A stretch of DNA of 64,000 nt from Geodermatophilus sp. DSM 45219 (GTDB lineage Bacteria > Actinomycetota > Actinomycetes > Mycobacteriales > Geodermatophilaceae), in contig NZ_FNIQ01000002.1 of NCBI RefSeq assembly GCF_900104025.1, positions 434,001-498,000 on the forward strand. Reading direction: 5' to 3'. Within the stretch, counting starts at the first letter, position 1. Every line of letters starts with the position of its first letter. Positions 1 through 8,396 of the stretch are shown piece after piece. Both the position numbers and the translations under genes were made by a program. The notes beneath the pieces are model-generated. The model did no database searches and was not told the DNA's origin. It saw only the letters and a program-made list of their open reading frames with translations.

Positions 1-46
1 CGCCGTGGTCGACCTGTTCGCCGTCCCGCCGGCGGGACGCTCCTAG
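1..46 (+). CDS. C-terminal tail of a gene entering from the left (partial)
   Basis: The first 46 bases read in one frame as AVVDLFAVPPAGRS followed by TAG at 44-46. That stop overlaps the CTA stop of the convergent flavodoxin-like gene in a CTAG, the same arrangement seen at another convergent pair in this window (9227-9230). This suggests the 3' end of a forward gene, but only 14 codons are visible and no function can be assigned. It could also be a chance open frame. Confidence 0.35.
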   Translation, partial: AVVDLFAVPPAGRS

Positions 47-483
47 AGCTGGACCGCCACGGTGGCGGCGAGCTCGCGGGCGGCCTCCAGGTCGGCCGGG
101 CCGGGCGCACCGGTGAGGCTCAGCGGCTCGGCGACCTGCTTCCAGCGCAGCGCACCGGTGACCGTCGCGATGCTGCGCAGCGCGCCCGCGGTGTCGTCGT
201 TGCCGTGGACGTACACGCCGTAGGGCAGGCCCACGGTGGCGTCCAGGCACGGGTAGTAGACGGTGTCGAAGAAGTGCTTGAGCGCCCCGGACATGTAGCC
301 GATGTTGGCCGGGGTCCCGAGCAGGACGCCGTCGGCGGCCAGCAGGTCCGCGGCGCCCGCCGACAGCGCCGGGCGCACGTCGAGGCCGACCTCCTCGACC
401 ATCGCGACGCCCTCCCGCACGGCCTCCAGCACGGCCTGCAGCGACGGCGAGGGCGTGTGGTGGACGACGAGCAGACGCGGCAC
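43..483 (-). CDS. Flavodoxin / NADPH-dependent FMN reductase-like protein
   Basis: A 146-residue single-domain cytoplasmic protein of flavodoxin-like fold. The N-terminal strand followed by HHTPSPSLQ (about residues 8-16) sits where the FMN phosphate-binding loop lies. The segment LLGTPANIGYMSGALKHFFD (about 54-73) is the characteristic motif of the flavodoxin/NADPH-dependent FMN reductase superfamily, with the Gly-Tyr-Met-Ser turn contacting the flavin. It should bind FMN and act as a quinone- or flavin-type reductase, but the substrate cannot be read from sequence. The ATG start gives a normal family length. It lies just downstream, on the same strand, of the broken alpha/beta-hydrolase gene. 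Confidence 0.85.
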   Translation of the reverse strand: MPRLLVVHHTPSPSLQAVLEAVREGVAMVEEVGLDVRPALSAGAADLLAADGVLLGTPANIGYMSGALKHFFDTVYYPCLDATVGLPYGVYVHGNDDTAGALRSIATVTGALRWKQVAEPLSLTGAPGPADLEAARELAATVAVQL

Positions 484-505
484 GCCGGCATCCTCCCCCG
501 CCGGG

Positions 506-1396
506 TCAGGGGCGCAGCTCCGCGTAGACCTCCGCCGCGTGGTCGAAGACGGCGAAGTGCCCCTCGCCGGCCAGCCAGTGCGCCGTGCAGCGGGGCAGCA
601 TCGCGGCCAGCACCCGGCCGAGCGCCACCGGCACCTGCCAGTCCTGCGTGCCGTGCCAGAGGTGCACCGGCTGGCGCACCTCCGACAGCGGGAACCCCCA
701 CGGCCGGAACAGCAGCGCGCGGTCCTCGGCCATGGGGGCGGCGCCGTTGCGCAGCCCCTCGGCGAAGGTGTCGGCCAGGACCCGGCGGACCTCCGGGCGC
801 CCGATCACCCGCCGGTCGGCCGGGTTCAGCCGCGCCTACAGGTAGCCCGGGATCGCCTCCGGGCGCTGCGCCAGGGGGGCGAACACCGGCCGCATCAGCG
901 CCGCCGCGGGCGACGGCCGGTGCGCGACCGCCCGCAGCCGCCGCGGCACCCACCCCGGCCACGGCCACGGGACGTCGGGCGGCGGCGCCCCGCCGAGGAC
1001 GCCGACGCTGCGCACCCGCGAGTCGAACGCGTGCGCGCAGGCCAGCGCGTAGGCGGCGCCGCCGGAGAGGCTGAGGACGGAGAACTCGTCGATGCCGAGC
1101 GAGTCGAGCAGCGTCGCGACGTCACCGGGCCAGTCGGTCACCCGCCGGCCCGGCTGCGGGTCCGAGCGCCCGAAGCCCGGCCGGTCGGGGACGACGAACC
1201 GCACGCCCCAGCGCCGGTAGTCCTCGGGGTCCTCGACGTGGCGCTCCAGCCGCGAGCTCGGCGAGCCGTGGCAGCCGAGCACCGGCCGGCCCGCCGGGTC
1301 GCCGTACTCGGCGTAGGCGAGCGTCCGCCCGTCGGGCAGCCGGACGGTGCCCTCGCGTGGGCCGGGTCGTCCACCGTGGCCGGGTCGCTCGCGCAT
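506..1396 (-). pseudogene. Alpha/beta-hydrolase interrupted by an in-frame TAG
   Basis: One reading frame carries a whole alpha/beta-hydrolase, but codon TAG at 838-836 splits it. The upstream part (from ATG 1396) has the oxyanion region CHGSPSSRLE, the nucleophile elbow LSLSGGAAYA and ends IPGYL. After the stop the same frame continues ARLNPADRRVIGRPEVRR, then the acid region LWHGTQDWQVP and the catalytic-His region GEGHFAV, ending at 506. Homology is continuous across the stop, so this is a single nonsense change (for example Leu TTG to TAG), not a frameshift. The downstream half has an internal ATG (808) but lacks the nucleophile, so it is unlikely to be active alone. Sequencing error is the alternative. 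Confidence 0.8.
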
Positions 1397-1468
1397 CCCG
1401 GGCCGGTACCCCGCCCGAGGGCTCCCGGACCGCCCCATCCCGGGTCGGGCGGTCCTAGCCTGCGGCGG

Positions 1469-2080
1469 GTGCGCACCGACCGGGGGCTGGACCGGCTGAT
1501 CACGTTCCTCGACGCCGTCGTGGCGATCGCGATCACGCTGCTCGTGCTGCCGCTGGTCGACGTGCTGCCCGACGAGGGCGCCGCCGTCGACCTCCCCACA
1601 CTGCTGGCCGAGGAGGCGCCCCGGTTCGGCGCGTTCACGCTGAGCTTCGCGGTGATCGCCCGGTTCTGGCTGGTGCACCACCGGCTGGTCGAGCAGGTGG
1701 GCTCCTACGACCGCACCTTCGTGCTGCTCAACCTGCTGTGGACGATGACGATCGTGCTGCTGCCGTTCGCCACCGAGGTGGCGGCGGTCTACGGCGCCGA
1801 CCGGCTGGCCGTCGCGGTCTACATCGGCACGATGGCGCTGAGCTCGGCCTGCCTGACCCTGCTGACCCTGCTGCTCCGGCGCCGCCCGCAGCTGCGCCGG
1901 GCCGGCGCCGACGAGGAGGACGACCCGGCCCGCGCGGTGCTGACCACGAGCGCGTTCGTCCTCGCCCTGCTGGTCGGCGTCGCGGTACCGACCATCGGCT
2001 ACGCCGCGCTGTTCCTGCTGTTCCTGCCCGACGCGGCGCGCCGGCTGCGCGCCCGGCGGGCCGCCGCGCGGCCCCGCTGA
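1469..2080 (+). CDS. TMEM175/DUF1211 family membrane protein (putative K+ channel)
   Basis: 203 residues from GTG 1469. The first helix has FLDAVVAIAITLLVLPLV, which matches the conserved FSDxxxAIAITLLVL signature of the TMEM175 (DUF1211) family, whose characterised bacterial members are potassium-selective channels. About five to six hydrophobic segments follow (for example around residues 53-70, 88-105, 110-130 and 160-185), with a basic C-terminal tail. The start sits 16 bases after a TAGCCT-like -10 box (1455-1460), so the transcript has a very short leader. It is divergent from the broken hydrolase gene (72 bp between starts). The family is clear; ion selectivity is inferred from it. Confidence 0.85.
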   Translation: MRTDRGLDRLITFLDAVVAIAITLLVLPLVDVLPDEGAAVDLPTLLAEEAPRFGAFTLSFAVIARFWLVHHRLVEQVGSYDRTFVLLNLLWTMTIVLLPFATEVAAVYGADRLAVAVYIGTMALSSACLTLLTLLLRRRPQLRRAGADEEDDPARAVLTTSAFVLALLVGVAVPTIGYAALFLLFLPDAARRLRARRAAARPR

Positions 2081-2127
2081 CGCGCGAGCGCACCCGCGGC
2101 GGCACCTACGTCGGACCGGGCGTGCCG

Positions 2128-2307
2128 TCAGCGTCGGAAGTCGTGCGCCTCGTCGTAGCCGAGGTCGCCGGCGGCGTCGTCGGGGGGTGGGGCCTCCGGG
2201 GTCTCCGCCTGGGGCCGGGGGCGGCTGCCGGTCACCTCGTGCGCCATGTCCTCGTGCGCCATGTCGTAGCCGAGGTCACCGGTCGGTTCGCGCGGGTCGG
2301 GCTCCAT
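2128..2307 (-). CDS. Small acidic protein with two GDLGYDxAH repeats
   Basis: 59 residues from the ATG at 2307, chosen because GAGAGGAG lies directly upstream as a strong ribosome-binding site. The longer open frame to 2367 has none. The protein is hydrophilic, acidic and Pro-rich, without a membrane segment. It contains the repeated motif GDLGYDMAHE (about residues 10-19) and GDLGYDEAHD (about 48-57), with an extra MAHE between them. I do not recognise a named family. The repeats suggest a short binding peptide or metal/ligand motif, but that is inference. Confidence 0.65.
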   Translation of the reverse strand: MEPDPREPTGDLGYDMAHEDMAHEVTGSRPRPQAETPEAPPPDDAAGDLGYDEAHDFRR

Positions 2308-2391
2308 GTGGGCTCCTCTCACCGGGGAGTCCATGGTCGGCCTCCGGGAGCAGGGCCACAAGGACACCCGGGGTGCCCGGCCGTGCGGGAC

Positions 2392-3270
2392 TCAGGTGCC
2401 GATCACGGTGCGGACGGCGTAGAGCTCGGGGAAGAAGGTGAGGTCGAGGGCCCGGCGCAGGAAGTCGACGCCGGAGGACCCGCCGGTCCCGGTCTTCGCG
2501 CCGATGGTCCGCTGCACCGTGCGCAGGTGGCGGAACCGCCACAGCTGCCAGTTGTCCTCGACGTCGACCAGGCTCTCGCAGGCCTCGTAGACCCCCCACG
2601 GCGTGCCCGCCGCCTCGTAGACCTCGCGGAGGACCGGGACCAGGTCCGGCTGGTACGTCCACGGCCGGCGCACGTCACGCTCCAGGACGGCCGCCGGGAC
2701 CGGGAGGCCGAGCCGGGCCACCAGCCGGAGGAACTCGTCGTAGAGCGTCGGCGCGGCGAGCAGCTCCTCCAGCAGCTCCCGGGCGGCGGGCTCGCCGTCG
2801 AAGACCGCGAGCATCCCGGGGTGCTTGTTGCCGAGCACGAACTCGACCGCCCGGTACTGGTGGGACTGGAAGCCCGACGCGTTGCCCAGGGCGCCGCGGA
2901 ACTGCACGTACTCGCGCGGGGTCAGGGTGGCCAGCACCGACCACTGCTCGACGAGCGTGCGCTGCACGCTCTTCACCCGGGCCAGGCACTTGAGCGCCGG
3001 CGCCAGCTCGTCGCCGGCCAGGTACCGGCAGGCGGCGCGCAGCTCGTGCAGGACCAGCTTGAGCCACAGCTCGCTGGTCTGGTGCTGGACGATGAACAGC
3101 AGCTCGTCGTGGTGCTCGGGGCTGCTGCGCGGGTGCTGGGCGGCCAGCAGGTGGTCGAGGTCGAGGTAGCCGGCGTAGGTCAGCGCACCGCCCAGGTCGG
3201 TGCGGACGGAGTCCTCCAGCGGCCGCACCGATCCCGACGGGTCCGGGTCCGACGGCACCACGGCCGTCAC
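2392..3270 (-). CDS. kynA: Tryptophan 2,3-dioxygenase
   Basis: 292 residues from GTG 3270, the normal length for bacterial TDO. This cytoplasmic heme enzyme opens L-tryptophan to N-formylkynurenine, the first step of the kynurenine pathway. Visible family motifs are LLFIVQHQTSELWLKLVLHE (distal/substrate region), SGFQSHQYRAVEF, LWRFRHL (proximal heme histidine) and TGTGGSSGVDFLR near the C-terminus. The gene starts 8 bp after the stop of the ABC permease gene and on the same strand, so it is probably the third gene of a drrA-drrB-like/TDO operon. No kynureninase or dedicated formamidase is adjacent. The cyclase at 59302 is a distant candidate only. Confidence 0.95.
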   Translation of the reverse strand: MTAVVPSDPDPSGSVRPLEDSVRTDLGGALTYAGYLDLDHLLAAQHPRSSPEHHDELLFIVQHQTSELWLKLVLHELRAACRYLAGDELAPALKCLARVKSVQRTLVEQWSVLATLTPREYVQFRGALGNASGFQSHQYRAVEFVLGNKHPGMLAVFDGEPAARELLEELLAAPTLYDEFLRLVARLGLPVPAAVLERDVRRPWTYQPDLVPVLREVYEAAGTPWGVYEACESLVDVEDNWQLWRFRHLRTVQRTIGAKTGTGGSSGVDFLRRALDLTFFPELYAVRTVIGT

Positions 3271-3278
3271 CGTAGCCC

Positions 3279-4112
3279 TCAGCGGCTGCGGTAGAGGCGG
3301 GTCGTGACCGGGAGGAACACCGCGGCCAGCCCGGCCGCCACGGCCAGCGAGACGGCGATCGCGGTGCCGTCGGGGGCGCCGGCCATGAGCGAGCGGGTCG
3401 CGGTGGCCAGCACCGAGATCGGGTTGACGTCGACGAACGCGCGCAGCGGCCCGGGCAGCGTGCGGGGGTCGACGAAGACGTTGGACAGGAAGGTCAGCGG
3501 GAACAGCACCATGAAACCGCCGTTGAGCACGGCGCTGGGCGAGCGCAGCACCAGGCCGACCGCGGAGTACACCCACGACAGCCCGAAGGAGAACACGACG
3601 ACCAGCGCGAGCGCCGCCAGGGCACCGGCCGCCCCGCCCTCCGGCCGGTAGCCCAGCGCGACGCCGAGCACCAGGATCACCGTGCCCGCCAGCACGTACC
3701 GGACGCTGTCGCCGAGCAGGGCCCCCAGCAGCGGCGCCGGCCGCCAGATCGGCAGGGACCGGAACCGGTCGACGACGCCCTTGGTGAGGTCGGTGTTGAG
3801 CGCGACGCCGGAGTAGACGGTCGTGAACACCACCGACATGACGAGGATCCCCGGCAGCACGTACTGCAGGTAGGCACTCGTCGAGCCGGCCAGCGCACCG
3901 CCGAACAGGTAGGTGAACATCAGCACGAAGAGCACCGGCGTGATGGTCACGTCGATCAGCTGCTCGGGGACGTGCTTGATCTTGAGCATGCCGCGCCAGC
4001 CGAAGGTGAGCGCCGTCGCGAGCGGACCGGGGCGCGGGGGGCGCGCCGTGGACGCGATGGCCCGCCGGACGGCGGCGGTGTCGGCGTCGGTCCGGGGTGC
4101 GGTGGCGGTCAC
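3279..4112 (-). CDS. ABC-2 type (DrrB-like) transporter permease
   Basis: 277 residues from GTG 4112, overlapping the stop of the ATPase gene in GTGA. It has a cytoplasmic N-terminus, then about six membrane segments (first around residues 55-75) in the ABC-2 permease pattern, with family features such as [17 protein letters not shown] between helices 2 and 3 and [14 protein letters not shown] before the last helices. With the upstream ATPase it should form a DrrAB-type exporter of hydrophobic compounds. The exported molecule is unknown. Coupling to tryptophan dioxygenase downstream raises the possibility of an indole- or kynurenine-related substrate, which is inference only. Confidence 0.93.
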   Translation of the reverse strand: MTATAPRTDADTAAVRRAIASTARPPRPGPLATALTFGWRGMLKIKHVPEQLIDVTITPVLFVLMFTYLFGGALAGSTSAYLQYVLPGILVMSVVFTTVYSGVALNTDLTKGVVDRFRSLPIWRPAPLLGALLGDSVRYVLAGTVILVLGVALGYRPEGGAAGALAALALVVVFSFGLSWVYSAVGLVLRSPSAVLNGGFMVLFPLTFLSNVFVDPRTLPGPLRAFVDVNPISVLATATRSLMAGAPDGTAIAVSLAVAAGLAAVFLPVTTRLYRSR

Positions 4113-5086
4113 GACGCCTCCTGCGTTGCGGGTGCCGGCTCCTCGGCGAGGTGACCGGTGAGGGACAGGAAGACCTCGTCCAGGCTGGGCTGGTCGAGGG
4201 AGAAGTCGGCCAGGCCGACGCCGGCCCGCCCGAGCGCGCCGACCGCGGTCGCCGCGCGGTCGGCGTCGCTGCAGGCCGCCGACAGGGCGGCCGGGTCCGG
4301 CTCGAGGGTCACCGTGCCGACGGCGGACTCCAGCAGCCGCGCGGCCTCCGGGCGGCGCGCCGGGTCGAGCAGCCGCACGTGCAGCGCCCCGTTGCCGACC
4401 GACGCCTTGAGCTGGCCCGGGGTGCCCTCGGCGATCACCCGGCCGCGGTCGATGACCACGATGCCGTCGGCGAGCTGGTCGGCCTCCTCCAGGTACTGGG
4501 TGCACAGCAGCACCGTCGTCCCCTCGGCCACCAGCGCCCGGACGATCTCCCAGACCTGGTTGCGCGAGCGCGGGTCCAGCCCGGTCGTCGGCTCGTCGAG
4601 GAAGGCCAGCTGCGGGGTGACGACGATGCTCGCGGCGATGTCCAGCCGCCGGCGCATGCCGCCGGAGTAGTGCTTGACCAGCTTCCCCGCGGCGCCGGCG
4701 ATGCCGAAGGCCTCGAGCAGCTCGTCGGCCCGCGCCCGCGCGGCGGCCCGGCGGTGCCCGAGCAGCCGGCCGACGAGCACCAGGTTCTCCCGGCCGGTGA
4801 GCTCCTCGTCGACCGAGGCCAGCTGGCCGGTGAGGCTGACCAGCCCGCGGACGGCGTCGGCCTCGGTGACGACGTCGTGGCCGAGCACCCGGGCGGTGCC
4901 GGCGTCCGGCGGGACGATGGTGGCCAGCATGCGGATCGTCGTCGTCTTCCCGGCGCCGTTGGGCCCCAGGACGCCGTAGATGGCACCGGCCGGGACGGCG
5001 AGGTCGACGCCGGCCACCGCGCGGGTCTCCCCGTACGACTTGGCCAGGCCGGTCGCCTCGATGGCGAGCGTGCTCCCTGATGTCAT
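4109..5086 (-). CDS. ABC transporter ATP-binding protein, DrrA-like
   Basis: 325 residues, start ATG 5086 preceded by GAGGGAG. Walker A is [10 protein letters not shown] (about residue 41), the signature is [11 protein letters not shown] and Walker B is [12 protein letters not shown]. The C-terminal extension typical of daunorubicin-resistance ATPases ([16 protein letters not shown]) follows the nucleotide-binding domain. It powers the permease encoded next, to which it is translationally coupled. Together with tryptophan dioxygenase it forms a three-gene minus-strand unit (5086 to 2392). The 138-bp region upstream of 5086 should carry the promoter; I see no clear operator there. Confidence 0.95.
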   Translation of the reverse strand: MTSGSTLAIEATGLAKSYGETRAVAGVDLAVPAGAIYGVLGPNGAGKTTTIRMLATIVPPDAGTARVLGHDVVTEADAVRGLVSLTGQLASVDEELTGRENLVLVGRLLGHRRAAARARADELLEAFGIAGAAGKLVKHYSGGMRRRLDIAASIVVTPQLAFLDEPTTGLDPRSRNQVWEIVRALVAEGTTVLLCTQYLEEADQLADGIVVIDRGRVIAEGTPGQLKASVGNGALHVRLLDPARRPEAARLLESAVGTVTLEPDPAALSAACSDADRAATAVGALGRAGVGLADFSLDQPSLDEVFLSLTGHLAEEPAPATQEAS

Positions 5087-5224
5087 CCCGACTCCCTCGG
5101 CGGCGGTGCGGTGCAGCGTCCCCCGTCCCTCTGACGGAATGTGCGCTGCGGGCTCATCGGTCCGCCACCGCTTTTCCGGTCCCGCCTCACCGGAGCGATC
5201 GTCGGACCTCGAGTGCACTGGAGG

Positions 5225-6208
5225 TCAAGGGCCGTCGTCCCCGGCGTCGAAGCGGACCTCGACCTCCTGGTGCCGCACCGCCCGCTGCGCGCGTGCGGCG
5301 TCCGAGTAGACCCGCTCGTCGCCCTCGGTCAGGTCGGTGTGGTCGACGAACGGGGTGAGCAGCGCGCGTGGGTACAGCCGGTCGACCCGGACGACGTCGA
5401 CCTCGACGCAGAGCACCAACGCGACCGCGGACAGGTAGACGAAGGCGATGAGGCCGAGCACGAGGGCGAAGACGGCGTCGACGGCGCTGGCGTTGGCGAC
5501 CACGCTCGCGACGTAGACGCCGCCGAAGGACTGCAGCAGCTGCCAGAGCACCGCGGCGATGAGCGCGCCGGGGAGCACCTGCCGGTTGGTGAGACTGCGC
5601 GCGGTGGTGATGCGGAAGCCGAGCACGACGACCGCTGCGTTGGCGAGCACGGAGGCGACGGTGAGCAGCACGTGCAGCCCGCCGGAGAAGCCGCCGCCGT
5701 AGGCCGCGGCACCGGTGCCCAGCGCGGAGAGCACGGTGCTGGCCAGCAGGAGCAGGCCGAGCGTGAACAGCAGCAGCAGGCTGCGGCCGCGGGAGGTGAT
5801 CGGGTCCGGCCGGCTGTGCCGCGGCACCGCCCACACCGAGTTCATCGTGTGCTGGACCGCCTGCCCCAGGCCCAGCGCGCCGTAGAGGGCCACCGCCCCG
5901 CCGACCACGATGCCGGTCACCCCGCCGCCGAGACCCTCCGGCCGGGCCAGCTGCGGCCCGATCACGGGGAACTCCCCCAGCGCGGAGTCCAGCAGCCGCT
6001 GCTGCAGCCCCGGGTCGCCGGCCAGCACCAGGCCCAGCACGGTGGCCAGCAGCAGCAGGGTCGGGAACAGCGACAGGAAGCCGTAGTAGGTGATCAGCGC
6101 GGCGAGGAAGTGGCCGTCGTCGTCCAGGTACTTGTAGAACACCGCGATCGGGAACCCGGCCGCCGGATGCCGGCGCTGGAACCGGTCGACCCGCTCGGTC
6201 CACCTCAT
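5225..6208 (-). CDS. YihY/UPF0761 (BrkB-like) inner membrane protein
   Basis: 327 residues with the YihY layout: a short basic N-terminus, first helix around residues 30-60 (ALITYYGFLSLFPTLLLLAT), and five further hydrophobic segments, ending in a charged hydrophilic tail. The YYGFLSLFP and NRQVLPGALIAAVLW stretches are typical. The family is widespread but its function is not settled; the older RNase BN/virulence-factor names are misleading. It is divergent from the heme-degrading-domain gene, with only 39 bp between the two start codons, so their promoters must overlap. Confidence 0.9.
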   Translation of the reverse strand: MRWTERVDRFQRRHPAAGFPIAVFYKYLDDDGHFLAALITYYGFLSLFPTLLLLATVLGLVLAGDPGLQQRLLDSALGEFPVIGPQLARPEGLGGGVTGIVVGGAVALYGALGLGQAVQHTMNSVWAVPRHSRPDPITSRGRSLLLLFTLGLLLLASTVLSALGTGAAAYGGGFSGGLHVLLTVASVLANAAVVVLGFRITTARSLTNRQVLPGALIAAVLWQLLQSFGGVYVASVVANASAVDAVFALVLGLIAFVYLSAVALVLCVEVDVVRVDRLYPRALLTPFVDHTDLTEGDERVYSDAARAQRAVRHQEVEVRFDAGDDGP

Positions 6209-6247
6209 GCCGGTCAGCCTCCCGCGTCACGCGGTAGGAAGGGGGAC

Positions 6248-6718
6248 ATGGCCGACTCCTTCCCGTCCCTCGCCGAGCTCGCCGCCGAGGAGGACGACCT
6301 GCAGTTCGCCGGCTTCACCAACGACGATGCCTGGGAGCTCGGCTCGGCGCTCGTCGCGACCGCCCGGGACCGGGGCGCGCCGGTCGCGGTCGACGTCAGC
6401 CGGCACGGCCACCAGCTCTTCCACGCCTCGCTGCCGGGCACCAGCCCGGACAACGACTCCTGGATCCAGCGCAAGACCCGCGTGGTGCACCGGTTCGGCC
6501 ACAGCAGCCTGTACGTCCGGCAGGCCTCGGTCGAGCGGGGGACGACGTTCGAGGCGGAGTTCGGCCTGGACCCCGCGCTCTACGCGGCCCACGGCGGCGC
6601 GTTCCCGGTGCTCGTCCGCTCGGTGGGGCCGGTCGGCGCCGTCGTCGTCTCCGGGCTGCCGCAGCTGGACGACCACCGGATGGTCGTGGCCGCGATCCGG
6701 GTGCACCTGGGCCGGTGA
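6248..6718 (+). CDS. Heme-degrading-domain (UPF0303) protein
   Basis: 156 residues from ATG 6248 with GGAAGGGGG upstream. It matches the UPF0303/HbpS-GlcG-like family, annotated as heme-degrading domain, through the core VDVSRHGHQLFHASLPGTSP, SWIQRKTRVVHRFGHSS and a C-terminal FPVLVRSVGPVGAVVVSGLP strand-turn-helix. Members are cytoplasmic and oligomeric; heme or cofactor binding is reported for relatives, but the function of UPF0303 proteins is not firmly established. Its stop overlaps the GTG of the FUSC gene (GTGA at 6715-6718), so the two are translationally coupled. Confidence 0.88.
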   Translation: MADSFPSLAELAAEEDDLQFAGFTNDDAWELGSALVATARDRGAPVAVDVSRHGHQLFHASLPGTSPDNDSWIQRKTRVVHRFGHSSLYVRQASVERGTTFEAEFGLDPALYAAHGGAFPVLVRSVGPVGAVVVSGLPQLDDHRMVVAAIRVHLGR

Positions 6719-7809
6719 CCGGCCCGCTCCCCCGCCGCTGGACCGGCCGCCCGGGCCGGGTGCGCCGGACCTGGGCCCGCCACCCGCAGCTGGGCCTGGC
6801 GGTCAAGGCCGCGCTGGCCGCGGCGCTGGCCTGGCACGTGGCGGGGCTGCTGCCGCTGGACCCGGCCGAGCAGTACCCGTACTACGCGCCGCTGGGCGCG
6901 GTGATCGCCACGTCGACGACGCTGAGCGGCTCGGTGCGCGGCTCGGTGCAGTCGGTCGCCGCGATCGCCCTGGGCGCCGCGCTCGCGCTGGGCGTGTCTG
7001 CGGTGGTGGGCGACAACCTCGGCACGCTCGCGCTGGTGGTCGCCGGCGGCGTCCTGCTGGCCGGCTGGCACCGGCTGGGCAGCTCCGGCAGCTGGACGGC
7101 GACCTCCGCGCTGTTCGTGCTGGTCCTCGGCACCCAGGACCCCGGGTTCGTCGCGGCCTACACCGGACTGACCGCCATCGGCGCCGTCATCGGCCTCGCG
7201 GTCACCGCGGCCTTCCCGCCGCTGCCGCTGGCCCCGGCCCAGGAGCAGCTGCGGGCGCTGCGCGACACCCTGGCCGGCCAGCTCGAGGACCTCGCCGGCG
7301 GGCTGCAGCAGGAGCACCCGCCCACCGAGGACCAGTGGCGGCAGCGCACCCACCGGATCGACCCGGTGCTGGCCCAGATGCGCGACGCCGTCCAGCAGGC
7401 CGCCGAGGCCCGGCGGGGCAACCGGCGGGCCCGCCGCTACCGGGAGCTCGCCGAGGCGCAGTACCGGCAGGCCCGGGCGCTGGAGCGGCTGAGCCTGCTC
7501 GTCGAGCAGCTGACCCAGGTGATCGCCGAGACCGAGCGCGCGGAGTTCGAGCGGGTCGCACTCGGCCCGGCGCTGCGCCCGGCGGCGTCGCGCACCCTGG
7601 CCGCGCTGGCGGCGGCGCTGCGCTCGGTCGAGGACGCCACCGCCGACCCCGCGGCCCTCGCCCGGGCCGACGCGTGCCTGCAGGAGTTCGTCGACGCCGT
7701 CCGCCGGGCGCGGGCCACCAGCGCCGACGACCTGTTCGTCGCCGGGGACGTCGTGCACACCGTGCGCAGCTCGCTGGCCGCGCTGCGCCCGGCAGCGCCC
7801 GTCGGCTGA
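6715..7809 (+). CDS. FUSC family (aromatic acid exporter-like) membrane protein
   Basis: 364 residues starting at GTG 6715, coupled to the preceding gene. The N-terminal half holds about six short helices with the FUSC pattern (YPYYAPLGAVIATSTTLSGS, then SVQSVAAIALGAALALGV). The C-terminal half is a soluble, Arg/Glu-rich helical cytoplasmic domain of about 190 residues. FUSC proteins (fusaric acid resistance / AaeB relatives) export aromatic acids and similar compounds. The substrate is unknown here. It ends one base before the convergent TIGR03086 gene. Confidence 0.88.
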   Translation: MTGPLPRRWTGRPGRVRRTWARHPQLGLAVKAALAAALAWHVAGLLPLDPAEQYPYYAPLGAVIATSTTLSGSVRGSVQSVAAIALGAALALGVSAVVGDNLGTLALVVAGGVLLAGWHRLGSSGSWTATSALFVLVLGTQDPGFVAAYTGLTAIGAVIGLAVTAAFPPLPLAPAQEQLRALRDTLAGQLEDLAGGLQQEHPPTEDQWRQRTHRIDPVLAQMRDAVQQAAEARRGNRRARRYRELAEAQYRQARALERLSLLVEQLTQVIAETERAEFERVALGPALRPAASRTLAALAAALRSVEDATADPAALARADACLQEFVDAVRRARATSADDLFVAGDVVHTVRSSLAALRPAAPVG

Positions 7810-7810
7810 C

Positions 7811-8359
7811 TCAGCCGCGGCCCAGCCGGGCCAGCACCCGGGTCTCCCGCCCGGCGCCGGCGGGCGGCTCGGACCCCGGACGGCAGATGCCCTCCGTGTA
7901 GAGGGCGGCACCGAAGGCGTCCGCACCGGACTCCACGCGGTCCAGCTCGGCGTCGGTGAGCGCGGCGTCGAGGCCGGCCGACCGGGCGACGTCCCAGCGG
8001 TGCACGACCATGTCCCACACGTAGAACTGCTCGAGGGTCGCGCCGAGCGTCGTCGGCCCGAAGTAGCCCTCGTAGGGCTGCCCGGCGACCGCCTCGTCGG
8101 CGACGGCCGCCGCGACCCGGCCGGCGTGGGCGCGCCAGGCCGCCGCCGGGTCGGCGTCGACGTCGGGCTCCTGGCCCAGGTCGACGCCGCGCCCGACGAG
8201 GAACTCGCGCTGGGTCTGCACCAGGTGCCGGACGACGTCCCGCACGCTCCACCCCTCGCAGGTCGAGGGCCGGTCCCACGCATCGGTCGGGACGGCGTCG
8301 AGGACGGCGGTCAGCGGGCGGTCGGCGGCCGCGTAGGCGGTGGGGATGGGGATCGTCAT
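7811..8359 (-). CDS. TIGR03086-type maleylpyruvate isomerase-like metal-binding protein
   Basis: 182 residues from the ATG at 8359. The N-terminal four-helix mycothiol-dependent maleylpyruvate isomerase/DinB-like fold is recognisable by WDRPSTCEGWSVRDVVRHL, where the His of VVRHL is the first metal ligand, and by the later FYVWDMVVHRWDVARS with a second His. This is the TIGR03086 pattern. These actinobacterial proteins are thought to bind a divalent metal and act on mycothiol-linked or other small molecules; the reaction is unknown here. Divergent from the AraC regulator (37 bp between starts), which may control it. Confidence 0.88.
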   Translation of the reverse strand: MTIPIPTAYAAADRPLTAVLDAVPTDAWDRPSTCEGWSVRDVVRHLVQTQREFLVGRGVDLGQEPDVDADPAAAWRAHAGRVAAAVADEAVAGQPYEGYFGPTTLGATLEQFYVWDMVVHRWDVARSAGLDAALTDAELDRVESGADAFGAALYTEGICRPGSEPPAGAGRETRVLARLGRG

Positions 8360-8396
8360 GGCCGGGACGGTAGGAGCGGGGCAGGCTGCGGTCTTG

